DNA of 28,564 nucleotides, taken from UBA11164 sp002420085 (GTDB lineage: Bacteria; Pseudomonadota; Gammaproteobacteria; Xanthomonadales; Xanthomonadaceae). The stretch is taken from the NCBI GenBank assembly GCA_031976395.1, contig DALYLJ010000021.1:1-28564 (forward strand). Direction: 5' to 3'. Shown here piece by piece: positions 24,701 to 28,564 of this stretch; position 1 is the first letter of the stretch; every line of letters starts with the position of its first letter. The notes under the pieces are model-generated. The model was not told the DNA's origin and ran no database searches. It was given only the letters and a program-made list of their open reading frames with translations. Both the position numbers and the translations under genes were made by a program.

Positions 24701-24990
24701 AGGGGCGTCCGCTGGCCGAGGCGGTCATCGAAGCCGGCGCCGTGCGCGCCCAGCCGATCGTACTGACCGCGTTGGCAGCCATGCTCGGGGCGTTGTTCAT
24801 CCTCGACGACCCGATCTTCAACGGCCTGGCGATCTCGCTGATCTTCGGCATCCTGGTGTCCACCGTGCTGACCTTGCTGGTGATTCCGGTGCTGTATTTC
24901 GCCTGGTTGCAGCGCACGGATGCCGGAATGTCGGTGGCCCCGGAGGCAGCGACCAGCGAAGATTCGACCCGATGGAGAGCGACACCATGA
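21721..24990 (+). CDS. RND efflux pump, inner-membrane subunit
   Basis: The 1089-residue transporter has the AcrB-type layout: helix 1 at about 22-40, a large periplasmic loop, helices 2-6, a second periplasmic loop, and helices 7-12. The proton-relay pair is D422/D423 in GILVDDAIVVVEN, equal to AcrB D407/D408. This marks the hydrophobe/amphiphile branch, not the heavy-metal branch. The helix 10 position of AcrB K940 is an arginine, R979, in GIIVRNSILLVDF. The N-terminus carries the usual PREEEPQIDV segment. It is proton-driven and works as a trimer with the adaptor. The substrate is unknown. Divergence from a BigR-like repressor and cotranscription with OsmC and thioredoxin suggest a thiol- or sulfur-related compound. 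Confidence 0.94.
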   Translation: MSDRLGLSGRLAAAFQDHPLTPILAITGLLLGLIAVLITPREEEPQIDVTMAHVFVPFPGASVEDVENLVAWPLEQALSEVEEIKHVYSVSRPGLAVVSVEYQVGVPRQSAIVRTWNQVLSRADWVPPGLGVGQPLVSPMGIDDVPVLALTLWTDDPARGATELAEVAHTLETELKRVPGTRDIYTVGAPDRAVLVTLDATRLSAYGLTVEAIAEALRAANLVVEPGERIAADGARQWTAGTFLADAGEIADLTIGLNNGKPVFLSDVADIERGADLPSRYVWHGVPDRQPGRPSDGIAPAVTVAVAKKPGSNAADITRAVLARVEALKGSLIPEGIEVTVARDYGQTADDKAATLIKKLIFATAAVVLLVLAALGRREAVVVGCAVVLTLALTLFASWAMGFTINRVSLFALIFAIGILVDDAIVVVENIHRHMRLGGKSLPEAIPPAVDEVGGPTILATFTVIAALLPMAFVSGLMGPYMRPIPINASVGMLLSLAVALTVTPWLALQLLGRHAIAGGSDGVVGGALHRGFRRLLTPFLDPRRGPRRRRALFAGMAALVLVAAGLAAVQWVVLKMLPFDNKSEFQVVLDMPEGSTLEQTNAVLLELAAVLAAVPEVRDYQGYVGTAAPINFNGLVRQYDQREGGHVGDIQVNLVDRHDRSRKSHDIARAVRPGLADVAARYGGSVKVVEVPPGPPVLSPLVAEVYGPDYAEARRLASWLAERFENTDGIVDVDTTVESPQARRERLVIDRDRAARLGVDQARIAQTLGWAVSGYDADYLRDGAAKYAVPIRLRLAPGDQASLEHLLALRVRATDGRLVALSELVRVERLPWQGAIYHKDLAPVVYVTADEAGALDSPLYGMFDLVGQLRDARFEGQAVEQRFITQPVATERYAVKWDGEWQITYETFRDMGLAYAAGIVLIYLLVVAQFRSYVVPLIIMAPIPLTVIGVMPGHALLGAHFTATSMIGMIALAGIIVRNSILLVDFVNHALAQGRPLAEAVIEAGAVRAQPIVLTALAAMLGALFILDDPIFNGLAISLIFGILVSTVLTLLVIPVLYFAWLQRTDAGMSVAPEAATSEDSTRWRATP

Positions 24991-25466
24991 GCGAAAATCA
25001 CGAACTGCGCCTGAGCCTGCACCAGAAGGACGACTACGCCTTCGAGATTCGGTTCGAGGACACCGATCTGGCTGAACTGCACACCGACGAACCGGCGCCG
25101 CTGGGTGCCGGAACCGGTCCGAATCCGGCGCGGCTGCTGCTGGCCGCCGTCGGCAATTGCCTGTCCGCCAGTCTGTTGTTTGCCCTGCGCAAGTATCGGA
25201 ATGCGCCAGGCAGCATCCATGCGCGGGTGTTGGCCCGGACCGAGCGCAATGCCGAGGGCCGCTGGCGCATTCCCAAGGTCTGGGTCGAGATCGACCTGCC
25301 CGAGGGCGGTGAGCAGTACCAGCATCTCGGACGCATCCTCGATCAGTTCGAGGATTTCTGCGTGGTGACCCAGAGCGTGCGACAGGGCATCGATGTCGAG
25401 GTCAGCGTGCGCGATGGTGACGGACGAGTGCTGCTCGGCGACACGCGCGTCGAGACCGGGTCATGA
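24987..25466 (+). CDS. OsmC-family thiol protein
   Basis: The 159-residue protein has the OsmC/Ohr fold with two conserved cysteines, C58 (AAVGNCLSASLL) and C125 (EDFCVVTQSV). In OsmC and Ohr the equivalent pair reduces organic hydroperoxides, and broader family members act on other thiol substrates. The exact subgroup is not clear. The N-terminal GAGTGPNPARLLLAAVGNCLS resembles YhfA/OsmC-like proteins more than Ohr. The ATG at 24987 overlaps the pump stop (ATGA) and has GGAG upstream. An ATG at 24972 sits before that ribosome binding site and is unlikely to be used. Its own TGA overlaps the thioredoxin ATG, so the four genes are one coupled unit. Confidence 0.9.
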   Translation: MSENHELRLSLHQKDDYAFEIRFEDTDLAELHTDEPAPLGAGTGPNPARLLLAAVGNCLSASLLFALRKYRNAPGSIHARVLARTERNAEGRWRIPKVWVEIDLPEGGEQYQHLGRILDQFEDFCVVTQSVRQGIDVEVSVRDGDGRVLLGDTRVETGS

Positions 25467-25903
25467 GCACCGATGCCGTGTTGTTGCCGTGTCCGCATTG
25501 CGCTGCACGCAATCGGCTGCCTGCCGCACGCCTGGCCGACCGGCCGCAGTGCGGGCGTTGTCATCGGCCCTTGTTCACCGGACAGCCGCTGCCGCTCACC
25601 ACCGACAGCTTCGATCGCCATGCCGAGGCCGATCTGCCGGTGCTGATCGATTTCTGGGCGCCCTGGTGTGGACCCTGCCAGAGCATGGCGCCGGAGTTCG
25701 CCCGCGCCGCCGCCCTGCTGGAACCGGCGGTCCGCCTGGCCAAGGTCGATACCGAAGCCGAGCCGCAACTGGCCGCGCGGTTCGCGATCCGCAGCATTCC
25801 CACCCTGGTGCTGATCGAGCGCGGTCGCGAACGCGCTCGACAGTCGGGTGCGATGCCGGCGGCAGCGATCGTGCGCTGGGCGCGTGGTGCTCTGGCCGGT
25901 TGA
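25463..25903 (+). CDS. trxC: Zinc-ribbon thioredoxin (TrxC-like)
   Basis: The 146-residue protein has an N-terminal zinc ribbon (C10/C13 in CPHC and C30/C33 in CGRC) and a thioredoxin domain with the redox motif WCGPC (C69, C72) and cis-proline SIPT. This is the layout of thioredoxin 2 (TrxC, 139 residues in E. coli), a cytosolic disulfide reductant induced by oxidative stress. In this context it could recycle OsmC or the rhodanese, or reduce persulfides, which thioredoxins are known to do. The ATG overlaps the OsmC stop (ATGA at 25463-25466). It is the last gene of the operon, ending 11 bases before the convergent dioxygenase-like gene. Confidence 0.93.
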   Translation: MSTDAVLLPCPHCAARNRLPAARLADRPQCGRCHRPLFTGQPLPLTTDSFDRHAEADLPVLIDFWAPWCGPCQSMAPEFARAAALLEPAVRLAKVDTEAEPQLAARFAIRSIPTLVLIERGRERARQSGAMPAAAIVRWARGALAG

Positions 25904-25914
25904 GCGGGACCGGA

Positions 25915-26908
25915 TTACAGCACGTCGATCGGCAGCTTGAGGTAGCGCACGCCGTTGGATTCCGGTTCCGGCAGACGACCGGCGCGGATGTTGACCTGGA
26001 TCGCTGGCAGGATCAGGGCCGGCATGGCCAGGGTGGCATCCCGGGCATGGCGCAGCCGCACGAACTCGGCCTCGCTCACGCCCACGCGCAGATGGATGTT
26101 GTCGCGTTTCTGCGCACCGATGCTGGTCTGGCAGCGGGGTTCGGCATCGCCGCTCGGGTAGTCGTGGCAGACGAACACCCGGGTCGCATCCGGCAACTGA
26201 TACAGCCGTTGGATCGAGCGATACAGCACGGCGGCATCGCCGCCAGGGAAGTCGCAGCGCGCACTGCCGCCCTCGGGCATGAACAGGCTGTCACCGACGA
26301 ACAGGGCGTCGCCGATCAGGTAGGCCAGGCTGTCGCGGGTGTGGCCAGGCACCGGGATCGTGCGGCCGGTGATGCGACCAAGCGCGAAGGTTTCGTCATC
26401 GCCGAACAGGTGGTCGAACTGCGAGCCGTCGCTGGCGAACGTGTCGCCCAGGTGGAAGATGTCCCGGAAGGTCGCCTGCACGGAGGTGATGCCGCTGCCG
26501 ATTGCCAGGCGGGCGCTCGGGCAGTGGCGCTTCAGCCAGGCACCGGCCGAGAGGTGATCGGCGTGCGCGTGGGTTTCCAGTATCCACCGCACATCGAGCC
26601 GTTGATGGGCGACGATGGCCAGCAGGGCCTCGGCGCTGGCGGTCGAGGTGCGTCCCGATTTCGGATCGAAGTCGAGCACCGGATCGATCAGGGCCGCCGC
26701 TCGACTCGAAGGATCGAACACCACATACGACCAGGTGCCGGTCGTCGCGTCCCAGTGGCCGTGTACCTCGGGCGATNNNNNNNNNNNNNNNNNNNNNNNN
26801 NNNNNNNNNNNNNNNNNNNNNNNNNNNNNNNNNNNNNNNNNNNNNNNNNNNNNNNNNNNNNNNNNNNNNNNNNNNNTCGGGCGATACCTCGGGCGAGGGT
26901 GTGGTCAT
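25915..26908 (-). CDS. ETHE1/Blh-like MBL protein (persulfide dioxygenase-like), split by assembly gap
   Basis: The metallo-beta-lactamase fold protein has ETHAHADHLSAG (H77, H79, D81, H82), PGHTRDS, the metal aspartate in VGDSLF, and HDYPS. The SARCDFPGGD stretch is typical of ETHE1-type persulfide dioxygenases, which oxidise glutathione persulfide to sulfite using iron. Blh in the BigR regulon is the closest described context. The gene runs into 100 Ns. Right of the gap an ATG at 26908 reads MTTPSPEVSP. Left of it the frame reads SPEVHGHWD. Joining the edges at their 9-base overlap gives one in-frame 294-residue protein. A GTG at 26724 would remove conserved sequence and is not the start. 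Residue numbers assume that join. Convergent with the pump operon. Confidence 0.85.
26777..26876. other. Assembly gap of 100 Ns
   Basis: Exactly 100 undetermined bases. The left edge ends in TCGGGCGAT and the right edge begins with TCGGGCGAT, a 9-base terminal overlap. The gap therefore looks like a scaffolding placeholder over contigs that probably abut or overlap, not real missing sequence. Merging gives a tandem 12-base repeat (minus strand TCGCCCGAGGTA twice), a likely cause of the assembly break. Confidence 0.85.
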
Positions 26909-26912
26909 CGTC

Positions 26913-27710
26913 TCACTCGCGCGCGGCGGCTTCGGCCAGGGCCGATTCCAGCAGGGTGGCCAGACGCGCGGCGGCCAGTTGCAGACGCTGTTCGGCCAGG
27001 GCGCGGTGCTGGACCAGGTAGCGCTCGTCGAGGGTGTGTCCGGTGGGATACAGCCCGTGTTCGCCGATCAGCCGGCAGGACTCCACTGCCCAGTCCCGAG
27101 CGTCGACAGTGCCGGTCTCGGGACGAGTGTCGGCCAGCGCCTCGGCATGATCCGACCAGGTCCGATTGCCGTGCGCGAGGATCAGCGAATCCCAGACCTG
27201 ATGCAGGTTGCTGCCCTGGCCGTCGATGTGGATCTGGTAGTCGTTGCCACCGCGATCGCGCCGCAGTCCGGCGTGTAGTGGTTGATGGACATCGCCGACG
27301 AGATGAACCAGGAATTTCAGTGCCGCTGTCCGATCCTCGCGCGCGGCCGAACCATCGGCGAGTATCGCCCGTTGGGCGGTGATCGCGCCGAAGATGCACT
27401 GGCCGTCGGGGCAGTCACGGGCGGCATCCAGTCGGCACTCCAGATCGGGCAGGTTGACGTAGTGCCAGGATCGGGTGTGCTGCCATTCCGGCTGGTTGCG
27501 CACCTCGTCCGGCCAGTTGGCGACCCCGGCCAGACTGGCCTCGGGCTCGTCCTCGACCAGCAACGACACCTGCGCCAGCGCCGCTTCGCTCAGGCGGCGC
27601 TCGGCCAGATCACCGACGATCCGGTGGCCGTCCGGCCCCCAGGCAGCCGCCGGACCACCGGCAATGAATCCGAACAGGGCGAGCATCGGCAACAGATGAC
27701 GGACGATCAT
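26913..27710 (-). CDS. S1/P1-type nuclease, exported
   Basis: The 265-residue protein has a signal peptide cleaved after AAA, leaving mature Trp (W24) as N-terminal zinc ligand. The full trinuclear zinc set is present: W24, H29, D68, H83, H136, D140, H146, H170 and D174. The spacing nearly repeats that of P1 nuclease (W1, H6, D45, H60, H116, D120, H126, H149, D153). Motifs include AWGPDGH, ANWPDE, HYVN, FLVHLVGDVHQPLH and NLHQVWD. Such enzymes cut single-stranded DNA and RNA and remove 3' phosphates outside the cytoplasm, often for phosphate or nucleoside scavenging. Its TGA is four bases before the dioxygenase-like ATG, so the two may share a transcript despite different cell compartments. 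Confidence 0.93.
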   Translation of the reverse strand: MIVRHLLPMLALFGFIAGGPAAAWGPDGHRIVGDLAERRLSEAALAQVSLLVEDEPEASLAGVANWPDEVRNQPEWQHTRSWHYVNLPDLECRLDAARDCPDGQCIFGAITAQRAILADGSAAREDRTAALKFLVHLVGDVHQPLHAGLRRDRGGNDYQIHIDGQGSNLHQVWDSLILAHGNRTWSDHAEALADTRPETGTVDARDWAVESCRLIGEHGLYPTGHTLDERYLVQHRALAEQRLQLAAARLATLLESALAEAAARE

Positions 27711-27814
27711 GGGCGTCGGTGGACTTCGGTGGGATGGGCTTTCGTCTAAAATAGCCGTTCCCTCTTACCCCTGCACCCATGCCGTCGGCACGGGGCCCAA
27801 ACTGGAGCGATGAC
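27711..27814. promoter_or_regulatory. Divergent promoter region, nuclease and GAPDH
   Basis: This 104-base spacer separates divergent starts. On the plus strand TAAAAT (27747-27752) is a good -10 candidate for GAPDH and would leave a leader of about 55 bases. I found no strong -35. GGAG at 27804-27807 is the GAPDH ribosome binding site. On the minus strand TATTTT (27753-27748) is a weak -10 candidate for the nuclease. Confidence 0.4.
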
Positions 27815-28564
27815 ATGGCGATCAAGGTCGCGATCAATGGTTATGGCCGCATCGGCCGCAACATCCTGCGCGCGCTGTACGAGTCGAACCGTACCGATCA
27901 GATTCAGGTGGTCGCCGTCAACGATCTGGGCGATGCTCAGACCAATGCCCACCTCACCCAGTACGACACCGCCCATGGCAAGTTTCCGGGCCAGGTGTCG
28001 GTGGATGGCGGTGACCTGATCGTCAACGGCGACCGGATCAAGGTGTTCGCCGAGCGCGATCCGGCCAAGCTGCCCTGGGGTGAGCACGGGATCGATGTCG
28101 TGCTGGAATGCACCGGCCTGTTCACCAGCAAGGCCAAGGCCGGCGCCCACCTCGCCGGTGGTGCAAAGAAGGTGATCATCTCGGCGCCAGGCGGCAGTGA
28201 TGTCGATGGCACCTTCGTGCTGGGCGTCAATCACGACCGACTCAAGGCCGAGCATCAGGTGATCTCCAATGCCTCCTGCACCACCAACTGCCTGGCCCCG
28301 CTGGCCAAGGTGCTGCATGAGGCGATCGGCATCGAGCATGGCCTGATGACCACCATCCATGCCTACACCAACGATCAGGTGTTGACCGACGTCTACCACA
28401 CCGATCTGCGGCGTGCCCGTTCGGCCACCATGAGCCAGATTCCGACCAAGACCGGCGCCGCCGCCGCAGTCGGTCTGGTGCTGCCGGAGCTCAACGGCAA
28501 ACTGGACGGTTTCGCCATGCGCGTGCCCACGATCAACGTCTCGGTCGTCGACCTGTCGTTCATC
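27815..28564 (+). CDS. gap: Type I glyceraldehyde-3-phosphate dehydrogenase, 3' end beyond window
   Basis: The first 250 residues of about 335 are present. The NAD-binding Rossmann motif is INGYGRIGRN and D37 (VAVNDLGD) indicates NAD preference. The catalytic C155 is in SNASCTTNCLAPLAK, with H182 in TIHAYTNDQ. The phosphate-binding and S-loop region RRARSATMSQIPTKTGAA is intact. The enzyme oxidises glyceraldehyde-3-phosphate to 1,3-bisphosphoglycerate in glycolysis and gluconeogenesis. The ATG at 27815 begins MAIKVAINGYGRIG as in homologues. An overlapping ATG five bases earlier is out of frame. The open frame continues past the right edge. Confidence 0.97.
   Translation, partial: MAIKVAINGYGRIGRNILRALYESNRTDQIQVVAVNDLGDAQTNAHLTQYDTAHGKFPGQVSVDGGDLIVNGDRIKVFAERDPAKLPWGEHGIDVVLECTGLFTSKAKAGAHLAGGAKKVIISAPGGSDVDGTFVLGVNHDRLKAEHQVISNASCTTNCLAPLAKVLHEAIGIEHGLMTTIHAYTNDQVLTDVYHTDLRRARSATMSQIPTKTGAAAAVGLVLPELNGKLDGFAMRVPTINVSVVDLSFI

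Noticed and set aside
26722..26724. GTG at 26724 as start of the dioxygenase-like gene
   Set aside because: Upstream codons up to the gap continue a conserved-looking frame (HWDATTGTWSYV), and an ATG with matching sequence lies across the gap.

Overview
This is a GC-rich, gene-dense chromosomal window from a Gammaproteobacterium. The markers are ybeD-lipB-lipA, gpmI-envC-S41 protease, Prc, RarD and a type I GAPDH, and their protein sequences look closest to the Xanthomonadales/Lysobacterales and neighbouring lineages. That placement is inferred from gene content and sequence feel, not from a search. A run of exactly 100 Ns at 26777-26876 marks a draft or metagenome-derived scaffold. No rRNA, tRNA, CRISPR array, insertion sequence or phage gene was recognised.

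Layout. 1-338 has no recognisable gene. 339-7842 (+) holds a HAD phosphatase overlapping an M17 aminopeptidase, then an ABC exporter of MacAB type (membrane fusion protein, ATPase, two different FtsX-type permeases) and a RarD-like transporter. 7898-16681 (-) is an envelope/housekeeping block. Its transcription order is gpmI, envC, a CtpA-type S41 protease, ybeD, lipB, lipA and prc. Divergent from gpmI are a small exported protein built of seven VNG repeats with a period of about 18 residues (16821-17495) and an M28 lipoprotein peptidase (17655-19370). The 3' end of that peptidase converges on the next operon through a hairpin-rich spacer.

The most interesting segment is 19613-26908. A two-cysteine ArsR repressor has its Cys pair spaced exactly as in the sulfide/persulfide sensors BigR and SqrR, and it sits in an operon with a single-domain rhodanese. 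Divergent from it, across an AT-rich operator-like island with a perfect TTGACA, runs a tightly overlapped operon: RND adaptor lipoprotein, RND pump, OsmC-family thiol protein, and zinc-ribbon thioredoxin. Convergent with that is an ETHE1/Blh-type persulfide dioxygenase-like metallo-beta-lactamase. Together these look like a reactive-sulfur sensing, detoxification and efflux module. The link between the RND pump and sulfur sensing is inference from arrangement.

The dioxygenase gene is cut by the N gap. The two gap edges share a 9-base overlap, and joining them there restores one open frame of 294 residues. An S1/P1-type nuclease lies just upstream of it. A GAPDH gene runs off the right edge.

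Two genes (ybeD and the S41 protease) share an almost identical start architecture, TTGGnT, 17 bases, GATAAT, 6 bases, ATG. The GTG start at 339 sits 7 bases after TAAGAT. All three look like leaderless transcripts.
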